The notes under the pieces are model-generated. The model did no database searches, was not told where the DNA came from, and saw nothing but the letters and a program-made list of their open reading frames with translations. Positions 9,352 through 18,799 of a stretch of DNA of 64,000 nt are shown here, one piece after another. The position numbers and the translations under genes were made by a program. This DNA comes from Ornithinimicrobium sp. F0845 (GTDB lineage: Bacteria; Actinomycetota; Actinomycetes; Actinomycetales; Dermatophilaceae): positions 167,717 to 231,716 of the forward strand of contig NZ_JALKAL010000006.1 in assembly GCF_023015765.1 (NCBI RefSeq), read 5' to 3'. How positions within the stretch are numbered: the first letter of the stretch is position 1; each line of letters opens with the position of its first letter.

Positions 9352-9470
9352 CCGACGCCACCACCTGACCCACCTCCTGCAACGGCCGGCGCGGAGCGCC
9401 GTGATCCGGTGGGTGCACCCTGGTGCGGTGGGAGCGCCCTGGTGCAGTGGGAGCGCGGTCGGACCGCGGG

Positions 9471-9971
9471 TCAGGCTTGGGCGCAGACCCAGCCGGCAGG
9501 CATCTCACCCTCGAGGATGAAGTCGTGCAGCTCCTGCTTCGCCTCGTCCGCCAGCACCACGTCGCCCTGCGGATAGATGATCGGCTCCTCCTTGGCGTTG
9601 TGCGCGGCCAGGGCGCCGAGGAGCTCGCGGCACCGGTCGGCCGCGGCACCGGAGCCGCTGACCGGGGCCGTCAGGGTCGCAGCCTCCTGCTCCAGGGCGT
9701 CCAGGACGCGCCAGATCTCGCCGTGCTCGCGCAGCATCACCAGCACCGGGGGCAGCATCCCGGCCGCGCGTAGCGGGGGGAACAGGAACTCCTCCTCGAG
9801 ATAGATGTGGCGCCGCAGGGCGCTCCCGGCCCGGGCCAGCTCGTCATCGCGGACGACTCCCGCCGACAGGCCCTCGGCGAAGGACTCCAGCCCCGCGTCG
9901 ATCTCGTGGTGCTCGCGCTCCAGAGCCTCGGTCAGCGTGTCCGGTCCGTCGTGGTGTCCACCCGCAGCCAT
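9471..9971 (-). CDS. Hemerythrin-domain protein
   Basis: 166 aa. ATG 9971 is chosen because the family similarity begins directly after it (TEALEREHHEIDAGLESFAEGL). It shows the four-helix hemerythrin pattern: His pair in EREHHEID, HIYLEEEFLFPPL, LREHGEIWRVLD and HNAKEEPIIYP, which supply the His/Glu ligands of a di-iron site. Such proteins bind O2 or respond to NO and oxidative stress; the exact role here is unknown. It is transcribed away from rpoD, so the shared upstream gap includes rpoD control signals. Confidence 0.85.
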   Translation of the reverse strand: MAAGGHHDGPDTLTEALEREHHEIDAGLESFAEGLSAGVVRDDELARAGSALRRHIYLEEEFLFPPLRAAGMLPPVLVMLREHGEIWRVLDALEQEAATLTAPVSGSGAAADRCRELLGALAAHNAKEEPIIYPQGDVVLADEAKQELHDFILEGEMPAGWVCAQA

Positions 9972-10090
9972 GCCGCCAGCATAGGCCGCCGAAGACGCAC
10001 GGACGAGCCCCACCCAGCCCCTGCCAAAGGTGCGGCGTCGGCGGGCCAGGCACACGGCATACTGCAGCAGAACCTGCTGGTCAGGAGGGA

Positions 10091-10136
10091 TTGACAGGGT
10101 GTGGGAACATCTTTGCGGTCCGACTGGTTTTATAAT
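10091..10136 (+). promoter_or_regulatory. Candidate rpoD promoters
   Basis: Three elements are visible. TTGACA is at 10091-10096. GGGAAC (10103-10108) is separated by 18 nt from GTTTT (10127-10131); this fits the GGGAAT/C-N18-GTT pattern of SigR/SigH-type ECF promoters. A perfect TATAAT lies at 10131-10136 with only a weak -35. TTGACA lies too far (34 nt) to pair with that TATAAT. In Streptomyces the orthologous hrdB has a SigR promoter; the assignment here is inference. Confidence 0.45.
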
Positions 10137-10267
10137 GGAGGCAGGCAGACCTCCCGGTCCACCGGATCGGGTCGCCTGGATTGCCGAACACTCCATCGTC
10201 CTGGGTGCTTCGCCGTGCCCGGCGCACTTCCCCGAGTCCGCCCCCCAAGCGCCCCCGAAAGTAGCTG

Positions 10268-12103
<1,836 letters not shown>

Positions 12104-12127
12104 CCGGCGCAGGCCAACCACTTTCGC

Positions 12128-12178
12128 ATACTGACGATGCCCCGCCCCTCACGCTGGGACGGGGCATCGTGCAGTATG
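12128..12178. terminator. Bidirectional hairpin between rpoD and the convergent gene
   Basis: A long inverted repeat: inner arms CGATGCCCCG (12135-12144) and CGGGGCATCG (12160-12169), outer arms CATACTG (12127-12133) and CAGTATG (12172-12178) with a 1-2 nt bulge. There is no U-tract. It sits between two converging genes and would serve both. The outer arms are two facing copies of the CATACT/AGTATG core that recurs across this window. Confidence 0.75.
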
Positions 12179-12194
12179 TCGTGGGGCAGCGAGC

Positions 12195-12689
12195 TCAGGG
12201 GGCCTCGCACAGCGTGGGGTCGGCGTAGGCCTTCAGCGCGTCGAAGACGGTGTCGTTGACCGCGCCCTCGCCGCCCATGACATGGATGTAGCAGGGCTGG
12301 AGCCGCGTCAGCTCATTGCGGGTGACGACCGGGATACTGTCCTGCGTCACGAGAAGGAGCGGTCCGTCGCCGAAGTGGCTCAGACCGATCGCGAGAGCAT
12401 CCGGATACATCTGGCCACTGGCGATGTAGACCGTCCCGGTGATCGTCGCGTCCCAGCCGTAGGCCACGCTGATCTGCGCGGCCGTCGCGTAGCGGTTGGC
12501 ACCCCAGACCCGGCTCACACCGTCCTCGGTGACCACGTCCTGCGGGGAGAAGTGGGCGGCCGTCCGCTGCTGGGTCGACCCCTTCCCGGTGGCCTCCCCG
12601 GCGTCCTGGGTGGCGATGGCGGCACCGGCCAGGGCACCTCCGGCGATCAACGACAGACTCAGGATCCCGCTCGCGAGCTCACGCTTCAT
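12195..12689 (-). CDS. Secreted protein with one cell-wall-binding repeat 2
   Basis: 164 aa from ATG 12689. The N-terminus is a signal sequence (KRELASGILSLSLIAGGALAGAAIA). Residues 58-155 match one CW_binding_2 (PF04122) unit: VSRVWGANRYATAAQIS, VYIASGQMYPDALAIGLSHF, GPLLLVTQDSIP and IHVMGGEGAVNDTVFDAL. These repeats normally occur in threes to anchor exported proteins to the wall, so a stand-alone single unit is unusual. Two cysteines near the C-terminus (QPCYIHV, DPTLCEAP) could form a disulfide. It may be a decayed remnant of a larger wall protein or a small exported module. Confidence 0.78.
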   Translation of the reverse strand: MKRELASGILSLSLIAGGALAGAAIATQDAGEATGKGSTQQRTAAHFSPQDVVTEDGVSRVWGANRYATAAQISVAYGWDATITGTVYIASGQMYPDALAIGLSHFGDGPLLLVTQDSIPVVTRNELTRLQPCYIHVMGGEGAVNDTVFDALKAYADPTLCEAP

Positions 12690-13143
12690 GGTCCAGTTCT
12701 CTCTCTCGAGATGAGGGTCGACGCACCCTGCGTCGCCCGACAGGGAGGAAGCGTCCTGGTGACTGGTCCCCCGTGTTGAGGTGAAGCATGGCCACCTGGG
12801 TCGCGGCCGTCAAGAGGCTTCGGCAGACAGCGACACGCTACGCATTCGGTAGGGCGCGGTAACACCACACGGCGCGATGCTCCTCTGTTTGGCAGGCGCT
12901 GGGCTGGCGGTCGCGACACGACGCGCCCATTGGGCCAGCCGGCCGCGACAACCAGCCCGGCGGACGTCTTCGGGCGCCCTCCGGTTCTTATGGCCGACTG
13001 TGCAGCCGGCCCGAGGATCACCAAGGCGCTCGAAGACGCCTCGGTGGGGCCGGCGGTCGCGACACGACCGATGCTCCGCTGTTCGTCAGGCGGTGGGGTG
13101 GATTCTCTCCGCCCCACGCGCCCGGTCGGGGGAGGGGGCCCAC
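12690..13143. other. 454-bp gap with swapped imperfect repeats
   Basis: No supported gene. The 17-mer GGCGGTCGCGACACGAC occurs at 12906-12922 and 13052-13068. Next to each is a looser module (GATGCTCC, CTGTT, CAGGCG, TGGG): before the first copy (about 12874-12905) and after the second (13070-13100). The pattern suggests the worn remains of a tandem repeat or small mobile element. A leftward reading frame through it is open but shows no family resemblance. Confidence 0.4.
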
Positions 13144-15459
13144 CTACCGTCGGAGGAGGCGGCCCGGGAGGGCGCGCAGGTAGTGCCAGCCGCTGCGGGG
13201 GAACAGCTTGGCGCTGGCCCGGATGTTCCACGGCAGCTTGGCCGAGACCGAGTCCAGCACGCGCATGACGTCGCCGTGCATCGTCGTGTCGTCGGTGTCC
13301 TGGGTCCGTGAGGCGTCGGCGTAGCGTGCCCGCTCCAGAACGGTCGTCGCGCGGCCCATCGCGTCGGCCGTGGGCCGGTCCAGGCGCGCGGCGGTCACGT
13401 AGTGACTGGCCATCTCGCGCGGGCTCCGGTCGGGCGGGGGGTCGATGCCGTAGTCCTCCAGGGACCGCTTCAGCAGCTCCCACTGCCCCTCGATGCGCTC
13501 CTGCGGTGTGGCCGCATGGCGGAGCACCGACTCCCGGTGCCGGCGACCGGCGATCGCGACGACCGCCATCAGGACGCCGAGCAGCACGACGACGACCAGG
13601 GCACGGAGCAGGATGGGCGCCGCGGAGCGCACGAAGTCCTGCAGGTCCTCCCACCAGCTGGTGTCCTCCGCGGTGCCCTCCGGCTGCTGGGTCGGGACGC
13701 CCGTCGGGGTCGCCGTCTCGGTGACCGTCGGGACCTCCTCGCCAGCGCCGGAGTTCAGCTCGCTGTAGGGCGGGGGAGGTCCGGACCGGATGCCCGGGGT
13801 GGGCTCGAAGCGGGTCCACCCCAGGCCGTCGATCCACAGCTCCGGCCAGGTGTGCGCGTCGGAGACCACCACGGAGAACGACCCGTTGGCCTGCAGCTCG
13901 CCGGGCAGGAACCCGACCGCCATCCGGGCCGGGATCCCCTGCTGACGGGCCATCATCACCATCGCCGTGGCGAACTGCACGCAGTAGCCCTGGCGGGTCT
14001 GCAGGAAGTGGCTGATCGCGTCGTCGCCTCCGGCCCCCGGCGCGAGCTGGAGGGAGTAGGTGTAGAGGCCGCTGCGGAAGTGCTGCTGGATGAGGTTGGC
14101 GACCTCGAGGTCGTTGGTGGCGTCCCCGACGACCTGGTCCGCGAGCGCCGACAACGCCGCCTCGCCGTCGGGGTCCACCTGCAGATAGTCCTCCCACTCG
14201 CCCGGGTCGGCCTCCGCGTCGCCCACCCCGTCGGGGACCCGGCCGGTCTGGGCGACCTGCAGGAAGCTGACCTGATAGGTGTCCGGTCGCTCCGAGACCC
14301 GCACCGCGGCCAGCTCCGCGTCCCACTGCATGGTCGTGTCCTCGGACGTGACGCTGAGGACCGGACCCGGGAGCGCCAGGTGCGGTGCGCCCAGGCTGTT
14401 GCTGAGGACGGACATCTCGGCGACCTGGAGGGAGAGCTCATCGGCCATGGCGGCCTGGGGCGAGGTGCCCGGGGTGAGCTGAGGCGCCTGCGGCGGGCCG
14501 GGGTCGTAGTCGGGTGGGAGCCAGCGCTCGCCGTCATACTCGTTGGTGGCCGTCACCCGCAGGGGTTGCAGGGGGCGGCTCGGCGAGCGGAACCGGATGA
14601 CCGGATCGTCCGACTGGTCGTGCAGGTCGGCGGTGACATCCATCGTCTCGGTGAAGCTCACCTGGCCGCTGCCGCCGACGGAGCGGCCGTCGGGGTCGCG
14701 CGCCAGGCCCTCGGCGAAGAAGGTCGGAGGCAGGTGCGGGACGACGGAGGCGAGCACGAGGGCGCCCAGCACGGTCACAACGGCCAGCACCCGGGCCACC
14801 GTGCGATGTCCGCTCGGTCCGTGCGAGACGTCGTGGGCGCCCACGCTCTCGCGGCGGTCGGCCGAGCTCCACCCCGACACCAGCCGGTTGCCCTGCTGGG
14901 CCACCATCAGGAGCCAGGCCAGGGCCGCTGCGGCGAAGAACCACGGGTCCATCGCCCGGCCACTGTTGGAGACCGAGACCAGGAAGGCCGCGGCCAGCGG
15001 CAGCCCAGCCGTCGCCGGGGCCCGCCCGGTCACCCCGATCGCGTCGACCGACACGGCCGTCAGCGCGAGGACGGAGACGATGAGGAACTCCACGCCCTCG
15101 TTGGTGGGTGCTGGAGCGGCGAAGGACTGCAGGGTGCGCCCGGCCTCGCGGAGCAGCTCGGTGGCACGGTCGAGGGTGTCCGGCCCGGGGACCACCACCC
15201 ACATCAGGGTGTCGCTCAGGTAGCGCCAGACGAGGGCCCCCAGGACGGCCAGCGCCTGGCCGAGGACCACGAGGGTGGGGTCGGCGTCCAGGCTGCGCAG
15301 CACCGCGCCGACGACGGCGACCAGGAGGACCAGCAGGATCGCCGGCCCGATCCAGTCACCCTCCCTCAGCAGGTTGGTCAGGGGCCAGGCGACGGTGAGC
15401 GTGGCCAGGGCGGCGAGCCCGGCCTCCGGCCACAGACCACGGTCCAGGTTGAACCTCAT
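13144..15459 (-). CDS. DUF3488 / transglutaminase-like membrane protein
   Basis: 771 aa from ATG 15459, 10 bp after the DUF58 gene. The N-terminal 230 residues contain six or so hydrophobic segments (DUF3488). These are followed by an extracytoplasmic region with a transglutaminase core: the catalytic Cys in RQGYCVQFATAMVMMARQQGIPARMAVGF, the His in VVSDAHTWPELWIDGLGW and the Asp-type context FEPTPG. A further membrane segment near residue 635 and a cytoplasmic C-terminus with the DUF4129-like segment (LEDYGIDPPPDRSPREMASHY) complete the family architecture. Products of MoxR-DUF58-transglutaminase operons are thought to act in envelope assembly or stress. It is the last gene of that operon. 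Confidence 0.9.
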   Translation of the reverse strand: MRFNLDRGLWPEAGLAALATLTVAWPLTNLLREGDWIGPAILLVLLVAVVGAVLRSLDADPTLVVLGQALAVLGALVWRYLSDTLMWVVVPGPDTLDRATELLREAGRTLQSFAAPAPTNEGVEFLIVSVLALTAVSVDAIGVTGRAPATAGLPLAAAFLVSVSNSGRAMDPWFFAAAALAWLLMVAQQGNRLVSGWSSADRRESVGAHDVSHGPSGHRTVARVLAVVTVLGALVLASVVPHLPPTFFAEGLARDPDGRSVGGSGQVSFTETMDVTADLHDQSDDPVIRFRSPSRPLQPLRVTATNEYDGERWLPPDYDPGPPQAPQLTPGTSPQAAMADELSLQVAEMSVLSNSLGAPHLALPGPVLSVTSEDTTMQWDAELAAVRVSERPDTYQVSFLQVAQTGRVPDGVGDAEADPGEWEDYLQVDPDGEAALSALADQVVGDATNDLEVANLIQQHFRSGLYTYSLQLAPGAGGDDAISHFLQTRQGYCVQFATAMVMMARQQGIPARMAVGFLPGELQANGSFSVVVSDAHTWPELWIDGLGWTRFEPTPGIRSGPPPPYSELNSGAGEEVPTVTETATPTGVPTQQPEGTAEDTSWWEDLQDFVRSAAPILLRALVVVVLLGVLMAVVAIAGRRHRESVLRHAATPQERIEGQWELLKRSLEDYGIDPPPDRSPREMASHYVTAARLDRPTADAMGRATTVLERARYADASRTQDTDDTTMHGDVMRVLDSVSAKLPWNIRASAKLFPRSGWHYLRALPGRLLRR

Positions 15460-15469
15460 GACGCGAACC

Positions 15470-16723
15470 TCACGTGAGCGCCCCCACCCGCCGGGCGGCG
15501 CGCAGCTGCTCCCACGCACCGGGGACCGAGTCGTCCGGCCCGACCAGCACCGTCTGCCACCCGGCCTGCGTCAGCACCCGGGTGTGCCGGGCAGCGGTCG
15601 TGGGGTCACCGTTCGACTCGGCGCGGAAGGCGTCGGAGTCGAGCACCATGGCCATCGCCGCCGAGCCGGGCTCCCGCACGGCCGCGAGGTGGCTGAGCTC
15701 GGCCTCGTCGTGCGCGACGACCACGGAGATCAGCAGGACGCCACCCGAGGTGAAGCTGTGGGCCGCAGCGGCCAACGGCTCCAGGCTGGTGCCCTGGTCG
15801 GCCCGTGCCCGGGCGAGCGTGGCGAGGGCCTCGTCGAGCCCGATCTGCACCCCGGCCGAGCCGTCCTCGACGGTCCGGTGGGTCAGCAGGTGGATCACGA
15901 ACCCGTCCTTGATCAGGTGCCGGGCCAGCGAGGCGACGGCGCTGACCGCCCACTCGAAGGAGACCTGGTAGCCGGTGCCGGGGTGGGCGCCGGCCCGTGA
16001 GTCGAGCAGTAGCACGGCCCGGCGACGCGCGGGACGGTCCTCCTGGCGCACCATGATCTCCCCCCGGTGCGCGGTGGCGGGCCAGTGCACGCGACGCAGC
16101 TCGTCGCCGTCGCGATACTGCCGGATCGACACGTCGTCCTCGCCGTGCAGCGACACCATCTGCGGGAGCTCGCCCTCGGTGCCCCGGCCCTGGCCGGCCA
16201 CGCGCCGGTCGCCGAGGTCCCAGACATAGGGCAGGACGAGCAGCTCGACGGTCGCGGGCAGCTGCAGCGCGACGTGGGTGAGCCCGAACGGGTCGCGGCG
16301 CCGCAGGGTGATCGGCCCCACGGCGAAGGCCCCCCGGTGGCGGCTGCGCACCTGGTAGTGCAGCCGGCGCGACTCCTGCGGCGTCATCCGGGGCAGGATG
16401 AAGCGCGGCCGGTCGCCGAGGGCGTAGTCGAACTGCTCCTCGGCCAGGAACATCGGCGTGGGCCGCTTGCCGACGTTGGTGAAGTGGACCTCGACGGTGC
16501 CCGCCTGGTCGGGGTTGAGCCGGGCCGGGGTCACGGTGCGCTGCACTCGCAGGGTCGGCGGCGTCGCCCGGACCAGCAGTCGGGCCAGGAGCGGCAGGAC
16601 CACCAGCAGCAGCCCCACGCGCGTCACGTCGCGATAGCCGAGGACCATCCCGGCCAGGGCGATGACCGCCCCCAGGCCCAGGAAGACCTGGCCCCGACTC
16701 GTCAGCACCCCCGGGGCACGCAC
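15470..16723 (-). CDS. DUF58 domain protein
   Basis: 417 aa from GTG 16723, preceded by GAGAGGGA. Two N-terminal hydrophobic segments (VFLGLGAVIALAGMVLGY, VGLLLVVLPLLARLLV) are followed by a beta-rich domain. The DUF58 signature near residue 200 reads VSLHGEDDVSIRQYRDGDELRRVHWPATAHRGEIMVRQ. The C-terminal half is VWA-like (AVLLLDSRAGAHPG). It lies between the MoxR ATPase (10 bp upstream) and the transglutaminase (10 bp downstream). DUF58 proteins are regarded as MoxR substrates or partners; the precise role is unknown. Confidence 0.9.
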   Translation of the reverse strand: MRAPGVLTSRGQVFLGLGAVIALAGMVLGYRDVTRVGLLLVVLPLLARLLVRATPPTLRVQRTVTPARLNPDQAGTVEVHFTNVGKRPTPMFLAEEQFDYALGDRPRFILPRMTPQESRRLHYQVRSRHRGAFAVGPITLRRRDPFGLTHVALQLPATVELLVLPYVWDLGDRRVAGQGRGTEGELPQMVSLHGEDDVSIRQYRDGDELRRVHWPATAHRGEIMVRQEDRPARRRAVLLLDSRAGAHPGTGYQVSFEWAVSAVASLARHLIKDGFVIHLLTHRTVEDGSAGVQIGLDEALATLARARADQGTSLEPLAAAAHSFTSGGVLLISVVVAHDEAELSHLAAVREPGSAAMAMVLDSDAFRAESNGDPTTAARHTRVLTQAGWQTVLVGPDDSVPGAWEQLRAARRVGALT

Positions 16724-16733
16724 GTCCCTCTCC

Positions 16734-17708
16734 TCAGCGTCGACCGGAGGGCACGGGGGTGCGCTGCAGTATGTCGGACACCACGTCCGCGGTCGTCCGT
16801 CCCGTCAGCTGTGCCTCACCGCTGAGCATCAGGCGGTGGGTCAGCACGGCCGGCGCCAGGGCCTGCACGTCCTCGGGGAGCACGTGGTCGCGCCCGACGA
16901 GGGCGGCGTTGGCGCGGGCCGCGCCGAGCAGGTGCAGCCCGGCGCGCGGGGAGGCGCCTAACCTGATCGAGGGGTGCTGGCGGGTCGCGGTGACCAGCGC
17001 CACGACATACTCCCGCAGGGCGGGGGCGGTGTGCAGGCGACGGACGGCGCTGATCTGGCGCTGCACGGTCTCGCCGTCGGTGACGGGCTCGAGGGAGCCC
17101 AGCGGGTCGGCCTCGCCATGGGACTGCAGCATCGCCAGCTCGGCCGCCCCGGAGGGGTAGCCCATCGAGATGCGCGCCATGAAACGGTCGCGCTGCGCCT
17201 CGGGGAGGGGGTAGGTGCCCTCCATCTCGATAGGGTTCTGGGTGGCCATCACCAGGAACGGACCGGCCAGCTCGTAGGTGCTGCCGTCGACGGTCACCTG
17301 ACGCTCGGCCATGCACTCCAGCAGCGCCGACTGGGTCTTGGGGGAGGCCCGGTTGATCTCGTCGCCGACCACGATGTTGGCGAAGATCGCGCCCCTGCGG
17401 AACTCGAAGGTGCGGGTGTCCTGGTTGAAGACATTGACGCCCGTGATGTCGCTGGGCAGCAGGTCGGGCGTGAACTGGATGCGGCTGACGTTGCAGTCGA
17501 TCGAGCGGGCCAGGGCCTTGGCCAGCATCGTCTTGCCCACACCCGGCACGTCCTCGACCAGCAGGTGGCCCTCGGCCAGGAGCACCGTCACCGCGGTGCG
17601 GAGGGCGTGCTCCTTGCCCTCGATCACGGTGCTGATCGCCCGGTGGATGGCACCGGCGACGGACTGCACGGAGTCCAGGTCGGGAGCTGGCCCTGCATTC
17701 ACGGTCAT
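16734..17708 (-). CDS. MoxR-family AAA+ ATPase
   Basis: 324 aa from ATG 17708. Walker A is GVGKTM near residue 57 (LVEDVPGVGKTMLAKALAR), Walker B is VVGDEINRASPKTQSALLECM, and sensor 1 lies in FLVMATQNPIEMEGTYPLPEAQRDRF. The C-terminal lid domain is present (GASPRAGLHLLGAARANAALVGRDHVLPEDV). Full length for the family. MoxR ATPases act as chaperone-like remodelers of VWA-type proteins, here probably the adjacent DUF58 protein. It heads the leftward three-gene operon and diverges from mraZ. Confidence 0.93.
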   Translation of the reverse strand: MTVNAGPAPDLDSVQSVAGAIHRAISTVIEGKEHALRTAVTVLLAEGHLLVEDVPGVGKTMLAKALARSIDCNVSRIQFTPDLLPSDITGVNVFNQDTRTFEFRRGAIFANIVVGDEINRASPKTQSALLECMAERQVTVDGSTYELAGPFLVMATQNPIEMEGTYPLPEAQRDRFMARISMGYPSGAAELAMLQSHGEADPLGSLEPVTDGETVQRQISAVRRLHTAPALREYVVALVTATRQHPSIRLGASPRAGLHLLGAARANAALVGRDHVLPEDVQALAPAVLTHRLMLSGEAQLTGRTTADVVSDILQRTPVPSGRR

Positions 17709-18024
17709 GGAGGTGATCCTGCCTCGTCGTCGAGCGTCGGTGCGCGTGCTTCTCTCGTAGAAGCCTACGTGCCCGGCGGCCAACTCCGATGGTCCGTCGC
17801 CCGGGTTGGTGAGCACGTGAGACAGACGCCCGACGCGGCGCTGAGGTTGCAGTCCCTCCGGTGCTCGTTTCCCCCACTTTCCCCCCACCTTCCTGACCTG
17901 CACAAATGCTCTGAGCAAGCCGCGAATTGCCGTCGGATGGCGTTGACAGTGGTGCAAAGTGGAGTACTGTGGGGCGCATTGGATGGACCTGGAGTAGCCA
18001 TCGACTCGGGAAGGGGTGGTCACG
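17709..18024. other. Divergent control region between the MoxR operon and mraZ
   Basis: 316 bp without a gene. The left part (17709-17870) should hold the MoxR operon promoter, but no clear -35/-10 pair was recognised. The right part contains the mraZ promoter and operator described separately, followed by the ribosome site AAGGGG at 18011-18016. Confidence 0.6.
17943..17984 (+). promoter_or_regulatory. dcw promoter with MraZ-type direct repeats
   Basis: A perfect TTGACA at 17943-17948 is followed, 16 bp on, by TACTGT (17965-17970), a plausible -10. Overlapping it are three direct repeats with exact 10-bp spacing: GTGGTG (17949-17954), GTGGAG (17959-17964) and GTGGGG (17969-17974), and a weaker fourth, TTGGAT at 17979. 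MraZ represses its own operon by binding 10-bp-spaced direct repeats with a TGGGN-like core. The position across the promoter fits that mechanism. Confidence 0.8.
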
Positions 18025-18456
18025 GTGTTGCTTCTCGGCACCTACTCGCCCCGCCTGGACGACAAGGGACGGATGTTCCTGCCGGCCAAGTTCCGCGACA
18101 AGCTCGCCGGGGGAGTGGTGATGACGCGTGGTCAGGAGCGCTGCCTCTACGTCTATCCGATGGCCGAGTTCGAGAAGGTCGCCGAGCGCCTGCAGAGCGG
18201 CCCGACCACCAACGCCGGAGTCCGCGCCCACCAGCGACTTCTCCTGTCCGGCGCCTCCGACGAGATCCCCGACAAGCAGGGCCGGGTCACCGTCCCGGCG
18301 ATCCTGCGGGAGTATGCCGGGCTGTCCCACGAGTGCACCGTCATCGGCTCCGGCGACCGCCTCGAGATCTGGGACGCCCAGGCCTGGGCGACCTACGTCG
18401 CCGACCACGAGGACGCCTTCGCCAACCAGAGCGAGGAGGTGGTCCCGGGCCTGTAG
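18025..18456 (+). CDS. mraZ: Transcriptional regulator MraZ
   Basis: 143 aa from GTG 18025 (ribosome site AAGGGG 8 nt upstream); GTG 18016 is less well placed. It contains two AbrB-like SpoVT halves, each with the MraZ signature: GTYSPRLDDKGRMFLPAKFRDKL near residue 5 and SDEIPDKQGRVTVPAILREYAGL near residue 75. MraZ forms a ring-shaped oligomer and represses the division cluster from repeats in front of itself, which are visible here. It is the first gene of the dcw operon, with an unusually long 343-bp gap before rsmH. Confidence 0.97.
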   Translation: MLLLGTYSPRLDDKGRMFLPAKFRDKLAGGVVMTRGQERCLYVYPMAEFEKVAERLQSGPTTNAGVRAHQRLLLSGASDEIPDKQGRVTVPAILREYAGLSHECTVIGSGDRLEIWDAQAWATYVADHEDAFANQSEEVVPGL

Positions 18457-18799
18457 AAGTCGATCCCCCACCTCGCCCCACCCCGACCCCCCACCTCACT
18501 CCACCGACCGGCCCTGATGTCTGGTCTCCAGCCGCACCGCCCGCACCCGACTCCACTTCCCCGGAGCCGGGCGCACCACGAGCAGGACCATCCCGACTCC
18601 TCTTCCCCGGAGCCGGGCCGGACCACTCGGACGGCGCGGAGGGGGACCAGGTCCCAGGGCCCGAGGAAGAACAGCACTGGCGCCGCACGGCGGCTGGGAC
18701 CACCACCCACCACGACACACCCAAGCACCGACCACCGACAGCCACCCACGAGAGCCAGCACCGGGACACGGAGCAGCACCAGGACCGAAGGAGGAGACG
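18457..18799 (+). other. C-rich 343-bp gap between mraZ and rsmH
   Basis: The plus strand is strongly C/A-rich and purine-poor. A 27-bp segment is repeated with one mismatch at 18546-18572 and 18592-18618, each ending in CCCCGGAGCCGGGC, which can fold into a small hairpin. No gene is supported. The rsmH ribosome site (AAGGAGGAGACG) closes the gap. The length is unusual for an operon whose later genes overlap, so a second promoter or an attenuation/processing site is possible. Confidence 0.5.

Noticed and set aside
12686..14326. Long minus-strand frame over the transglutaminase 3' half and the following gap
   Set aside because: It is in a different frame from the clearly supported transglutaminase gene and consists of Gly/Arg/Pro runs.
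13402..15477. 691-residue plus-strand frame
   Set aside because: Antisense to the DUF3488/transglutaminase gene; composition typical of a shadow frame.
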